Origin: Aureispira sp. CCB-E
GTDB taxonomy: Bacteria; Bacteroidota; Bacteroidia; Chitinophagales; Saprospiraceae
Length of the DNA: 64,000 nt
Direction of reading: 5' to 3'
Assembly: GCF_031326345.1 (NCBI RefSeq)
Contig: NZ_CP133671.1
Location: forward strand, 5,518,001-5,582,000
Shown here: positions 17,735-26,732 of the stretch, piece after piece
How positions within the stretch are numbered: position 1 is the first letter of the stretch
How the letters are laid out: each line of letters starts with the position of its first letter
Notes under the pieces: generated by a model
What the model was told of the DNA's origin: nothing
Database searches by the model: none
Seen by the model: the letters and a program-made list of their open reading frames with translations, nothing else
Program-made: the position numbers and the translations under genes

Positions 17735-17766
17735 CAAATATATAATATATTATTTAAATACACAAA
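17735..17766 (-). promoter_or_regulatory. Bacteroidota-type promoter of the chemotaxis operon
   Basis: On the minus strand a TTTG (-33, 17766-17763) is separated by 20 nt from TATATTTG (-7, 17742-17735). This matches the TTTG-N19~21-TAnnTTTG consensus of the Bacteroidota primary sigma factor. It would give a leader of roughly 115 nt before the ATG at 17611. Confidence 0.75.
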
Positions 17767-18240
17767 GAAAGACTTTATAATATCACAATGAATTATAAAA
17801 AGTCTTTAATTGACTAGTGCTCTACATTTAATTAAGTGGGAATATAATTGCCTTGTATTTTGTACAATAAAAATGTTTTAGTTATTAATTTAAGTAGGAC
17901 TAAATATATAAAATATATGTTTATCAAATAATAACTACATATACAAGCTCAATCATTTTAAATATAAATAAAAAATATCGCATTCTACAACTTATCCCTA
18001 TAAATTTAAGTGGGGATACCCAAACTTATTCTTAGCTTTCAAAAAGGTTTTCTAAGTCTGGAGGTACACAAGTAAAATAAATACCTTTTTTTTAAAATAA
18101 AAAAAGCAATTTTAAATCTTAATTTTTGCTGCATCACGCCCCCTATTATGAAGGTTTTTTATCAATAATTTGACCAACAATAAGCCAAAAAAAATCTAAA
18201 AACCATGTTAACCTAATGGTCTAACTATTAAGTAATAACC
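17767..18240. other. AT-rich non-coding spacer
   Basis: About 470 nt between the che operon promoter and the stop of the PAS histidine kinase gene. I see no ORF with coding character, RNA gene, clear terminator or repeat of the family found elsewhere. Confidence 0.5.
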
Positions 18241-20007
18241 CTAGTTAATTTCTTGAAAACTCATTTCATAATGTGTCCCTTTTTGAGTCAAATTTCGTTT
18301 AATTTCGCCTCTAAGCTGTTTGGCTAAATTATGGATTAATTTAAGCCCTAAAGAGTTGGTTGTTTTGAAATTTACATCTCTAGAAAACCCCTTTCCATTA
18401 TCGCCTATATACAGCACATAATTGGGGCGTTCTAAGGCTTCTAGACGAATATAAATAGCCCCTTTTTGATCTCCTTTTAAACCATACTTGAGTGCATTGG
18501 TAATAATTTCATTAATCAACAACCCAAGAGGTATAGCTGTATCAATATTTAGCTTTATGTTGTTGGCTTCTATAGTCCACTCAATACTATGATTCGCACC
18601 TTTCATTGACAAAATCAAATAGTGCATCAAAGCTTCCATGTATTGAGCATAACCTATGGTAAGAAAATCTTCAGACTGATACAAGGTTTCATGAATCATA
18701 GCCATCGTATTGATCCGATATTGACTCTGCTGAAAAAGCACTTTGGTTGCCTCTTCATTGATGGTATTGGCTTGCAAACTCAGAAGACTCGTAATAACTT
18801 GTAAGTTGTTCTTAACTCTGTGATGAATTTCTTTTAGAAGCGTCTCACGTTCCTTGATAATTGTTTTAAGTTTTTGAGCTGTTTCTTTTTCATTGGTAAT
18901 ATCCTTGCTGTGTGAAGCATAACCAATTGGTGTTCCTGCATTATCCTTAATTAACTGTACAGACAAAAAGGCTTCAAAGGTAGTTCCATCTTTCCGCAAT
19001 TGACGAATTTCTCCTGCCCACATTCCTGTATCAAGAATGGCTTGAATAACGGCTTCTGTTGTATGGCTTTCTTGGCTATTAAATACATCCACACTTTTCC
19101 CAATCAATTCATCTCCTTCATAACCATACAATCGATTGGCAGCAGGGTTTATATACTGTACAATTCCTTCTAAATTAGCAAATGTAATGGCATCCCAATT
19201 TTGAGAAACAATGTTTTCAAAGACACTCAAATCTTTGAGCAATACCTCTTTCTCACCAATAATTTGCTTTAGCTTTTCTTTGGTTTCTTTTTCCTTTGAA
19301 ATGTCCTTACTATGTGATACATATCCAGTTGGCACCCCCATACTATCCCGAATCAACTGTACAGACAAGAAAGCATTAAACAAGCTTTTGTCTTTTTTGA
19401 CTTTGACCAATTCGCCCGACCAAAAACCTGTTGCTTGCACAATTTTACTAATTGCATCGGTTTGGTGTATTTCTTGATTGTTCAAAATAGAAACATGTCG
19501 ACCAATCAATTCATTTTCATCATAACCATACAAACGATTGGTTGCTGGATTGATATATTGTATGACACCATCCAAATCTAAAAACTTGATGGAATCCCAG
19601 TTCTGAGAAACAATTCCTTCAAAAACACGCTTTTGAGACTTTAGCTCTACCTCTTGCGTACAGTCTCCTACAATCAAAAGCATATATTGCCCCCCATATT
19701 TGTCTTTATCATCTATTAGATTCAGGCGAACTCGATACCATCGCTTGCTGTTTTGGTCTGGCGAACTGTATATAATTTGATTGTTTTCTTTGGTTTCAAA
19801 AACAGCTTTTATTTTAGCAACAACATCTATTTTTAGACCATCTGGAAAAATCTCATCAATTGCTCTACCTAAAAATTCATCTGGAGGAATCCACAGCGAA
19901 CGCTCATCTGCAACCCAATATTTTTTAAATATTAATTTTGAATCGATCAAAAACACGATATCATCTAAAGACTTTAGAATAGAGTTCAATTCTATCATAA
20001 CATACAT
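18241..20007 (-). CDS. PAS-PAS-PAS sensor histidine kinase, HisKA_2 type
   Basis: 588 residues with no membrane segment. One divergent N-terminal PAS (~1-115) and two closely similar PAS domains (~125-240 and ~255-375; both contain IVSQNWD and INPA-NRLYGY) precede a HisKA_2 phospho-acceptor motif, KEIHHRVKNNLQVITSLLSLQ, with His395/His396. The C-terminal HATPase has LLINEIITNALKYG and IGDNGKGF. HisKA_2 kinases often pass phosphate to stand-alone receivers; CheY in the adjacent operon is one possible partner but this is speculation. The two inner PAS domains look like an internal duplication. It appears monocistronic. Confidence 0.9.
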   Translation of the reverse strand: MYVMIELNSILKSLDDIVFLIDSKLIFKKYWVADERSLWIPPDEFLGRAIDEIFPDGLKIDVVAKIKAVFETKENNQIIYSSPDQNSKRWYRVRLNLIDDKDKYGGQYMLLIVGDCTQEVELKSQKRVFEGIVSQNWDSIKFLDLDGVIQYINPATNRLYGYDENELIGRHVSILNNQEIHQTDAISKIVQATGFWSGELVKVKKDKSLFNAFLSVQLIRDSMGVPTGYVSHSKDISKEKETKEKLKQIIGEKEVLLKDLSVFENIVSQNWDAITFANLEGIVQYINPAANRLYGYEGDELIGKSVDVFNSQESHTTEAVIQAILDTGMWAGEIRQLRKDGTTFEAFLSVQLIKDNAGTPIGYASHSKDITNEKETAQKLKTIIKERETLLKEIHHRVKNNLQVITSLLSLQANTINEEATKVLFQQSQYRINTMAMIHETLYQSEDFLTIGYAQYMEALMHYLILSMKGANHSIEWTIEANNIKLNIDTAIPLGLLINEIITNALKYGLKGDQKGAIYIRLEALERPNYVLYIGDNGKGFSRDVNFKTTNSLGLKLIHNLAKQLRGEIKRNLTQKGTHYEMSFQEIN

Positions 20008-20628
20008 TTCTCATACAAACCTAAAGAAACAACTTCCTTCTAATTTCTAAAGGGGTTACCGAATACATAATATCTATACCGTAGTTTATCCAACCAAAAT
20101 TAATCTCAGAACAATCACCATTGCCACAACAAGACAAACTACCCATAAAAAAGTAGTGACCAAAAATCACAAAAACTCAAAATAAAAAATAATCTTCAAG
20201 AACAAAGCATTTAGAGATAGTCGTCTGTATGCGTTTTTAATAATATAGATTTATTATAAATATAATAAATTTCAACTAGCATTTCCAATAATAAAATAAA
20301 CTTTTAAAAATCAACTCAAAGCAAGTTTTAAAATATATTTGTTGGCAAAAAATAATAGCTCTTTGCTTCAATATCAAAAAGTCAACTTTTTTTCAAAGTA
20401 TTCTTTTTTAGGTCTTTATTAATTATAATCTGCCTATTCTCCCTAATAGATTATTCAAAAGTATTGCAAATGAGTTCCACCATAGTATATGAACACAAAC
20501 GAGTTAAGCATTTAGAACAAGGCATTACTGAGAGTACTTTAGCGGTTATTTTAGACACCTCTTAAAGTGAAACGTACAGTTTTATTGATAATTCTCTTTT
20601 TTAATTCACAATAATAAAAACCCTTTTG
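20008..20628. other. AT-rich non-coding spacer
   Basis: About 620 nt between divergently transcribed genes (histidine kinase and aminotransferase). Apart from an isolated 31-codon ORF at 20470-20565 with no clear support, nothing stands out: no RNA gene and no repeat of the dispersed family. Confidence 0.5.
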
Positions 20629-20636
20629 TACATTTG
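20629..20636 (+). promoter_or_regulatory. -7 box upstream of the aminotransferase
   Basis: TACATTTG fits the TAnnTTTG -7 consensus 50 nt before the ATG at 20686. No clear TTTG lies about 20 nt further upstream, so only half of the promoter is supported. Confidence 0.45.
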
Positions 20637-20685
20637 TATTTTAATTAGAAAATAAACTATTCTACATAAAAAAGTTTTTTGGATT

Positions 20686-21912
20686 ATGCCAACAACATCA
20701 AACAGAGTAGCGAATACTCCTTCTTCTCCTATTCGCCGATTGGTTCCATATGCCGAAGCGGCAAAAAAAAGAGGCGTAGAGGTATTTCATCTTAACATTG
20801 GTCAACCAGATATTATAACTCCTCAAACGGGCGTGAATGCTCTACAAGAAGCTGACTTGGGAGTCATTGCCTATTCACATTCAGCTGGTCTTATCTCTTA
20901 TAGAGAAAAGCTTGTTGAGTTTTATAGTCGATACGGAGTTACTGTTGATACAGAACAAATGATTGTAACCAACGGTGGGTCTGAAGCATTGTTATTTGCT
21001 ATGCTTGCTTGTGCAGATGCAGGAGACGAAGTTATTGTTCCTGAACCTTTTTATGCGAATTACAATGGTTTTGCAAAAAGTTTAGATATCACTATTGTTC
21101 CAATTACCGCACACATCAAGGATGGTTTTGCATTGCCAGCAATGGAGGATTTTGAAAAGAAAATTAGTCCAAAAACCAAAGCCATTTTAATTTGTAACCC
21201 TAGCAATCCTACAGGTTATTTGTATTCTGTTGAAGAATTGGAAAAACTAAGAACCATCGTAAAAAAACACGATTTGTTTTTGATTGCAGATGAAGTGTAT
21301 CGCGATTTTTGCTACGAAGGACAAAAGCATACTTCTATTTTGGCATTAGAAAACATGGAAAACCATGCTATTGTTATCGACTCAATATCGAAACGTTATA
21401 GTGCTTGTGGTGCTCGAATGGGTGTTGTTCTTTCAAAAAATGAGTCGTTTATGGTAGAAGCTATGAAATTAGCGCAAGCGCGCTTGAGCCCTTCTACTTT
21501 GGCTCAAATTCTAGCAGAAGGCTTGATAGATACCCCTCAAAGTTATTTTGGAGATCTAACCAAAGAATACGACCACCGTCGACAAACCGTCATCAATCGC
21601 TTACAAGCAATGGAGGGTGTTGTTTGTCCTAATCCTAAAGGTGCGTTTTATGCTTTTGTTAAATTCCCTGTCGATAATTGTGATAAATTCTGCCAATGGC
21701 TTTTAGAAGAGTTTGAACACAATGGCAAAACAATTATGATGGCTCCTGGAGCAGGTTTTTACAATACAGATGGATTGGGTGTACAAGAAGCTCGCATCGC
21801 TTATGTATTAAATTCTGACGATTTGAACACGGCAATGGATTGTTTGGAAGCAGCTTTGAAGGCATATCCAGGACGTTTGGAGACCAATAAAATCGAATTG
21901 GACGTCAACTAA
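20686..21912 (+). CDS. Class I/II PLP-dependent aminotransferase
   Basis: 408 residues, fold-type I aminotransferase of the aspartate/aromatic class. Visible landmarks: LNIGQPD near residue 36; TNGGSEALLFAM (cofactor phosphate region); CNPSNPTGYLYS; IADEVYRDF with the Asp that pairs with the PLP ring nitrogen; and the Schiff-base Lys in DSISKRYSACGARMG (about residue 236). The Arg that binds the substrate carboxylate is probably in EARIAYVL near the C-terminus. Substrate cannot be decided from sequence; the family includes aspartate, alanine and aromatic aminotransferases. It is a single-gene unit with its own terminator. Confidence 0.92.
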   Translation: MPTTSNRVANTPSSPIRRLVPYAEAAKKRGVEVFHLNIGQPDIITPQTGVNALQEADLGVIAYSHSAGLISYREKLVEFYSRYGVTVDTEQMIVTNGGSEALLFAMLACADAGDEVIVPEPFYANYNGFAKSLDITIVPITAHIKDGFALPAMEDFEKKISPKTKAILICNPSNPTGYLYSVEELEKLRTIVKKHDLFLIADEVYRDFCYEGQKHTSILALENMENHAIVIDSISKRYSACGARMGVVLSKNESFMVEAMKLAQARLSPSTLAQILAEGLIDTPQSYFGDLTKEYDHRRQTVINRLQAMEGVVCPNPKGAFYAFVKFPVDNCDKFCQWLLEEFEHNGKTIMMAPGAGFYNTDGLGVQEARIAYVLNSDDLNTAMDCLEAALKAYPGRLETNKIELDVN

Positions 21913-21928
21913 AAATGATTTTTACAAG

Positions 21929-21961
21929 AGCAGGATACGTAGCCACGTGTGCTGCTTTTTT
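21929..21961 (+). terminator. Rho-independent terminator
   Basis: An interrupted stem (AGCAG with CTGCT outside, ACGT with ACGT inside) ends in a run of T residues, 17 nt after the aminotransferase stop. Confidence 0.7.
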
Positions 21962-22531
21962 GTTTCTAAAACGATAATAACGTATTCGTATAACGTCAAA
22001 CAACATGCAGTACTATCGTTTATTGGTGCAGTAGCAACAACAAGCAACTTTTGGGAATGCCTTGATTTTATGCTTGGCTTTTTTAATAAAAATTAAAATG
22101 TTTGGCTACTCATATACTTCATTTAAGAGATTCATTCGTTAAGATAGTGAAGTTTTTTAGGTATTAATTCACTTCTAGTCTTTAAACTTTTGTAAATTTA
22201 CAGATAATGCTGCTTTTAAGCCGCTTTAAAAATACAAATAGCACTTAAAATCAGCGTATTATTTTATAAAGAACACCTAACTAAAATTTTGTGTATTAGT
22301 CATTGAGCATAATTAATATACAGAGAAGTTTTTTTTAAGAGGATGCTATTTAGAAACAACAGACCATACTCTTAAAAGCTTCAGAAAAAAGAAAAACTTT
22401 ATTTTTAAATTTAGATTACTTTGTAGCTTTACGAAATTATGCTTAAGCAAATAAATTGCCAATTTCAAAAGAGTCTTTTATTATCTTAATCATAATAACT
22501 ACAAGGTCTATCACAAAAAAAAACACGACTA
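21962..22531. other. Long non-coding leader region before pckA
   Basis: About 570 nt of AT-rich sequence with no coding ORF. A near-consensus TTACTTTG occurs about 115 nt before the pckA ATG and may be the -7 element. I could not recognise any riboswitch or structured RNA. Confidence 0.45.
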
Positions 22532-24145
22532 ATGAAGAACGTAGGTCTTAAAAATCCCAACGCAGATTTAACTACGCTTGGTCTGAAGAATGTAACCGCT
22601 TACTGGAACTTACCTGTTCCTAATCTAGTAGAACGCACCATCGCTATGGGGGAAGGTGTCTTGGCCGATTCTGGTGCACTTGTGATCAAAACAGGAGAGT
22701 TTACTGGGCGTTCACCCAAAGATCGCTTCATTGTAAAAGACGCTGTCACCGAAAATACAGTTGATTGGAATGATATCAACATGCCTTTCGATTCTGATAA
22801 ATTCGATGCTTTATATAATAAAGTAACCGCTTACTTAGAAAACAAAGAGGTTTATGTACGTGATGCTTACGTTTGTGCAGATGAAAACTATCGCTTGACG
22901 CTTCGTTTGGTTGCTCAAAAACCATGGTCTGCCATGTTTGCTTGCAACATGTTTATGCGTCCAACAGAAGAGGAAATTAAAAATGCAGCTCCAGAATGGA
23001 CAATTTTGTGTGCTCCTGAATTTATGGCTGTTGCTGAGGAAGATGGCACTCGCCAACACAACTTTGCAATTGTTAATTTCTCACGCAAGGTAATTTTGAT
23101 TGGGGGAACTGGTTATACAGGAGAAATCAAGAAAGGTATTTTCTCTGTTTTGAATTATGTTCTACCTCACAACAGAAATGTATTATCAATGCACTGTTCT
23201 TCTAATGTAGGAAAAAATGGAGATACAGCAGTTTTCTTTGGGTTGTCTGGTACAGGAAAAACAACGCTATCTGCTGATCCTAAACGCAATCTTATTGGCG
23301 ATGATGAACATGGTTGGTCGGATACAGGTGTCTTCAACTTCGAGGGTGGTTGTTATGCCAAAACAATAGATCTTTCAGCAGAAAAAGAGCCTGAAATTTT
23401 CAATGCTATCAAATTTGGTGCAATCTTGGAAAACATCAAATTCCACGAAGGAACAAGAACACCAGATTATGAAAATACGGAGATTACACAAAATACGCGT
23501 GTATCCTACCCTATTTATCACATCGATAATGCTTTAGAGCCATCTCGTGGAGGTATTCCTAAAAATATTTTCTTTTTGACTTGCGATGCCTTCGGTGTAT
23601 TGCCTCCGCTTTCTAAATTAACTCCTGGTCAAGCTATGTACCACTTTATCTCTGGTTACACAGCTAAAGTTGCAGGAACAGAAGCTGGAATTACAGAACC
23701 TGTGACTGTATTTTCTGCTTGTTTTGGAGCTCCATTCTTACCGTTACACCCTACACAATACGCTGAAATGTTAGGTAAGAAAATGAAAGAACACAATGTT
23801 AATGTGTGGCTAGTTAACACGGGATGGTCTGGTGGTTCTTATGGCGTTGGTAGCCGTATGCAACTAAAGTATACTCGTGCTATGATCGCAGCAGCACTAA
23901 ATGGAGATTTAGATAATGTTGAATTTTCTACATTGCCTGTATTTGGGTTGAGCATGCCAATGACTTGTCCTAATGTTCCTGATGAAGTACTTAATCCAAG
24001 AAACACATGGGAAGATAAAGAAGCTTATGACGCTAAAGCTCAAGAATTAGCACTTGGTTTTGTTCAAAACTTTGAGCAATACAAAGCACAAGCTAATGAA
24101 GAAATCATGGCTGCTGCACCTAAAAATACAGCAAGCGTTCAATAA
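22532..24145 (+). CDS. pckA: Phosphoenolpyruvate carboxykinase (ATP)
   Basis: 537 residues, the usual length for the ATP-dependent enzyme, which converts oxaloacetate and ATP to PEP, ADP and CO2 as the entry to gluconeogenesis. Diagnostic features: GEFTGRSPKDRFIV, GGTGYTGEIKKGIFS (oxaloacetate site), the P-loop GLSGTGKTTLSADP (about residue 237-250), GDDEHGWSDTGVFNFEGGCYAKT (metal-binding Asp and the PEPCK signature) and ANTGWSGGSYGVG-like LVNTGWSGGSYG. It is complete and monocistronic, flanked by a long leader and a terminator. No missing catalytic residue seen. Confidence 0.97.
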   Translation: MKNVGLKNPNADLTTLGLKNVTAYWNLPVPNLVERTIAMGEGVLADSGALVIKTGEFTGRSPKDRFIVKDAVTENTVDWNDINMPFDSDKFDALYNKVTAYLENKEVYVRDAYVCADENYRLTLRLVAQKPWSAMFACNMFMRPTEEEIKNAAPEWTILCAPEFMAVAEEDGTRQHNFAIVNFSRKVILIGGTGYTGEIKKGIFSVLNYVLPHNRNVLSMHCSSNVGKNGDTAVFFGLSGTGKTTLSADPKRNLIGDDEHGWSDTGVFNFEGGCYAKTIDLSAEKEPEIFNAIKFGAILENIKFHEGTRTPDYENTEITQNTRVSYPIYHIDNALEPSRGGIPKNIFFLTCDAFGVLPPLSKLTPGQAMYHFISGYTAKVAGTEAGITEPVTVFSACFGAPFLPLHPTQYAEMLGKKMKEHNVNVWLVNTGWSGGSYGVGSRMQLKYTRAMIAAALNGDLDNVEFSTLPVFGLSMPMTCPNVPDEVLNPRNTWEDKEAYDAKAQELALGFVQNFEQYKAQANEEIMAAAPKNTASVQ

Positions 24146-24214
24146 ACAAGCTTATTATTATAAGGTGCTCCTTTTTTGATGTGTGGTGCCTTTTTTATAA
24201 GTAATGTCTATATC

Positions 24215-24256
24215 ATGAAAGCCATCTCTAGTCGTTAGGGGTGGCTTTCATCTTTT
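24215..24256 (+). terminator. Terminator downstream of pckA
   Basis: A 10-bp perfect stem, ATGAAAGCCA with TGGCTTTCAT (24215-24224 / 24242-24251), is followed by CTTTTG about 70 nt after the pckA stop. Confidence 0.75.
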
Positions 24257-24461
24257 GATCATCTAAACTTCTCTACCAAGGAATTATTGCAAAGCTAGAG
24301 AAACCTCATTACTCACAAAAATAGTTCACTAAAAATCTCTTAAAGAAGCTATACATCTACAACATATTTTTATATATTGTAGGGTTCCAAAAAATTTGGT
24401 TCTAAAATAAGTTGGGAGTTGATACCCCAACAATATATTCACTTTAATACAGTTTTATATT

Positions 24462-24698
24462 ATGCCAGAAATAGGAGAAGTAGTTCGTCTAAAATCAGGT
24501 GGTCCCGACATGGTTATCACTTATGTTTACCAAGAAAATGAAGGCTCTCGTGAAAAACTTGCACTCATGAAAGGTTTTGGACCTGGTGATATTGCTTGTG
24601 AATGGCAACAAGTAATTAATGAAGAAAATATTCGAACAAAAAAAGAATCTTTTAAAGCTGCTACGGTCGTTTACTTAGATGGTCGACCAGTGAGCTAA
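24462..24698 (+). CDS. YodC/DUF2158-family small protein
   Basis: 78 residues. GEVVRLKSGGPDMVITYVY is the hallmark of DUF2158 (YodC-like), a small SH3-like beta-barrel domain, and CEWQQV corresponds to the family's CxWF strand. Function in the family is not established. It lies 88 nt upstream of a second protein whose N-terminal domain is a diverged copy of the same fold (shared KGFGxGD and a Cys-x-Trp strand), so the two probably arose by duplication. Confidence 0.8.
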   Translation: MPEIGEVVRLKSGGPDMVITYVYQENEGSREKLALMKGFGPGDIACEWQQVINEENIRTKKESFKAATVVYLDGRPVS

Positions 24699-24786
24699 GA
24701 ATATCTAAATTACTTACCTAATGATGGTTCATTCAATATAATTGGATAACCTACTCTAATCAACAAAAGAATAACTCAATTAAAAT

Positions 24787-25722
24787 ATGGAAATTGGAGA
24801 TTTAGTCCGACATAAGGTGTCTAAAGTAGAAATGACCGTTATGCGGTTAATTGGAGATGAGGAAAATGCAGCTTTTGAATCTATTGATCGTCGTATGCAA
24901 ACCAAAGGTTTTGGAATGGGCGATCCGACTTGTATGTGGTTTGAAGGTAGTATCCTGCATTATGGCGTCTTTAAAGCAAACGAATTGGATGTCTTGGTAT
25001 ACAAAGCCGCTGGTGCAGCTGGCATCGGTGCTGATGACGAGGACTTAGGCGATTTAGATCTAGATATTGATGATTTAGACCTTGACTTAGACGATTTGGA
25101 TTTGGATTTAGATGATCTTGATTTAGACGATGACTTAGATCTGGATCTTGATTTAGACCTTGATCTAGATGATGATGATTTGGATTTAGACTTGGACTTA
25201 GACGACGATCTAGATTTGGATGACTTGGACTTGGATGATTTAGACCTTGATTTGGATGAGGACGATGATTTAGACTTAGACTTAGATCTAGACGATGATC
25301 TGGATTTAGATGATTTGGATCTAGATGATGATGGAGACGATTTTGACGATTTGAATATCAACTTTGGAGATGATTTAGATGACTTAGACTTAGATGATTT
25401 GGATTTAGACGATGATTTAGATCTGGATTTAGAGGACGATACCGAGGAAGAGAAAGCAGCGGAAGCTCCTGCTAGTGACGACTTAGACTTTGACCTAGGG
25501 GACGACTTAGATTTGGATTTGGATGAGAACGATAACTTAGACTTAGACGAAAGTGATTCAGAAGAGGAAGATGACAGTCTAAATCTTGACTTAGACGATG
25601 ACTTAGATTTAGACGATGACGACAGCTTAGATCTTGACTTAGACGATGACTTGGATTTAGACGACGATGACAGCTTAGATCTTGATTTGGATGATGATGA
25701 TGATTTAGATTTGGGTTTTTAA
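24787..25722 (+). CDS. DUF2158-like domain fused to a long Asp/Leu repeat tail
   Basis: 311 residues. Residues 1-~80 form a diverged YodC-like domain: EIGDLVRHKVSKVEMTVMRL, TKGFGMGDPTCMWFEG. From about residue 83 to the end the protein is almost only Asp and Leu in DLDLDD/LDLDL patterns, broken by a short E/K/A stretch (EEEKAAEAPAS) and a few Asn/Ser, ending LGF. The tail is extremely acidic with regular D-L alternation. Codons vary widely (GAT/GAC; TTA/TTG/CTT/CTA/CTG), which argues that the amino-acid pattern is selected. A roomy AAGGAG precedes the next gene 17 nt downstream, so these two are probably co-transcribed. Function unknown; multivalent cation binding or nucleic-acid mimicry are possibilities. 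Confidence 0.85.
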   Translation: MEIGDLVRHKVSKVEMTVMRLIGDEENAAFESIDRRMQTKGFGMGDPTCMWFEGSILHYGVFKANELDVLVYKAAGAAGIGADDEDLGDLDLDIDDLDLDLDDLDLDLDDLDLDDDLDLDLDLDLDLDDDDLDLDLDLDDDLDLDDLDLDDLDLDLDEDDDLDLDLDLDDDLDLDDLDLDDDGDDFDDLNINFGDDLDDLDLDDLDLDDDLDLDLEDDTEEEKAAEAPASDDLDFDLGDDLDLDLDENDNLDLDESDSEEEDDSLNLDLDDDLDLDDDDSLDLDLDDDLDLDDDDSLDLDLDDDDDLDLGF

Positions 25723-25739
25723 GGAGTAAGGAATAATAG

Positions 25740-26465
25740 ATGTCAACATTTCGATTTAAACAATTTACTGTACAACAAGATAAGTGTGCCATGAAAATTG
25801 GCACAGATGGCGTACTATTAGGTGCTTGGGCGGATACGCTTCAAGCATCTTCTATTTTAGACATAGGAACAGGAACGGGTGTACTAGCGCTGATGTCGGC
25901 ACAAAGAAATGCAAAAGCTCTTATTCATGCTTTAGAAATAGATCGAGCTGCATTTGAACAAGCTAGTTCTAATATTGAAAATAGTCCTTGGAAAAATCGA
26001 CTTAGGATTTTACATCAATCTATACAGGATTATAGTCAAAAACCTTTGATACCACTTTTTGAGAGCATTATATCTAATCCACCTTATTTTAAAATAGAAT
26101 CGGGTACTTTGATCAAAGATGCCGCTAGACGACAAGCAAGAAGTACAGATACTCTAACATTCGATACTTTGTTAGACAGTGTTTTTTCCCTTTTACATCC
26201 TAAGGGAAATTTTTCCGTTATTTTGCCTATTGACGAAGGAAAGGAATTTATGCAGTTAGCACTGCAAAAAAAATTTTACATAAAGAGATGTACTGAAGTC
26301 ATCCCTAGAGAAGGAAAAATGAGTAATCGTCTTTTGCTCGAACTTGTTCTTTACGATACTCTTACAGAGAAAAAGTCTTTAATTATCCGAACAGCAGAGA
26401 AAGGTAATCATCATTATACAACAGCCTTTAGACAATTGCACAAAGATTTTCTGTTAGCTTTTTAA
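25740..26465 (+). CDS. tRNA1(Val) (adenine37-N6)-methyltransferase family, TrmN6/YfiC-like
   Basis: 241 residues of the YfiC type. FRFKQFTVQQDKCAMKIGTDGVLLGAWA is the family's N-terminal signature; ILDIGTGTGVLAL is SAM motif I; ALEID binds the SAM ribose; and ISNPPYF is the N6-adenine catalytic (D/N)PPY motif near residue 117. It should methylate N6 of A37 in tRNA-Val. It is preceded by AAGGAG at 25722-25727, one of few strong Shine-Dalgarno sequences in the window, and follows the Asp/Leu-tail gene by 17 nt. Confidence 0.9.
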   Translation: MSTFRFKQFTVQQDKCAMKIGTDGVLLGAWADTLQASSILDIGTGTGVLALMSAQRNAKALIHALEIDRAAFEQASSNIENSPWKNRLRILHQSIQDYSQKPLIPLFESIISNPPYFKIESGTLIKDAARRQARSTDTLTFDTLLDSVFSLLHPKGNFSVILPIDEGKEFMQLALQKKFYIKRCTEVIPREGKMSNRLLLELVLYDTLTEKKSLIIRTAEKGNHHYTTAFRQLHKDFLLAF

Positions 26466-26541
26466 CAAAAAAGCTGCATTATTTTATTATTATTTATAAT
26501 AATATTATAACTTTATAGTTACATTCTGTTATTATATATAT

Positions 26542-26693
26542 AAAGAAAAAAGGCTAGCAGTAAAAACCTAGACGATAGTTTCCAACTGCTAGCTTAACAA
26601 GATTTTTTCTATCCTAGTTTCGTCCCTTAAACTGTATGGATAGTTTGTATCTTATTATACAACTTTATCAAATCCCCTTATTTGCTTTAGTTG
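26542..26693 (-). ncRNA. Candidate structured small RNA, copy 1
   Basis: Read on the minus strand, a TATATTTG box (26707-26700) is followed by about 150 nt that fold into two hairpins and end in a strong terminator. Hairpin 1: ACAACT (26694-26689) with AGTTGT (26664-26659), plus AAAT/ATTT inside, with an AAGGGG loop. Hairpin 2: CTATCC with GGATAG (26643-26638 / 26614-26609), with AAGGGAC in its loop. Terminator: 9-bp GCTAGCAGT/ACTGCTAGC (26593-26585 / 26561-26553) then a T-run. A related copy lies at 29525-29683 with different but complementary stem bases. There is no ORF. It lies beyond the terminator of the five-gene cluster and converges with the TrmN6-like gene. Confidence 0.55.
26553..26593 (-). 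terminator. Terminator ending the copy-1 RNA
   Basis: A 9-bp perfect stem GCTAGCAGT/ACTGCTAGC is followed on the minus strand by CCTTTTTTCTTT. No other minus-strand gene ends here, so the terminator needs a transcript of its own. A-rich sequence on the other side is limited. Confidence 0.75.
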
Positions 26694-26699
26694 TTAATA

Positions 26700-26732
26700 C
26701 AAATATAGACCACATTTTTATAGTATGCCAAA
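26700..26732 (-). promoter_or_regulatory. Promoter of the copy-1 RNA
   Basis: On the minus strand TTTG (26732-26729) is separated by 21 nt from TATATTTG (26707-26700), fitting the Bacteroidota consensus. The only thing downstream in this direction is the structured RNA candidate. Confidence 0.65.

Noticed and set aside
20470-20565. 31-codon ORF in the spacer before the aminotransferase
   Set aside because: A start and stop are present but there is no Shine-Dalgarno, no recognisable motif and no repeat in the window; too short to support.
24960-25361. Antisense ORF rich in Ser/Lys over the Asp/Leu tail gene
   Set aside because: It is the reverse-strand reading of the Asp/Leu codons; composition is fully explained by the sense repeat.
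26542-26732. 6S RNA as the identity of the structured RNA candidate
   Set aside because: The two-hairpin plan with GGG loops does not show the long rod with a central open bulge expected for 6S RNA, and there are two diverged copies.
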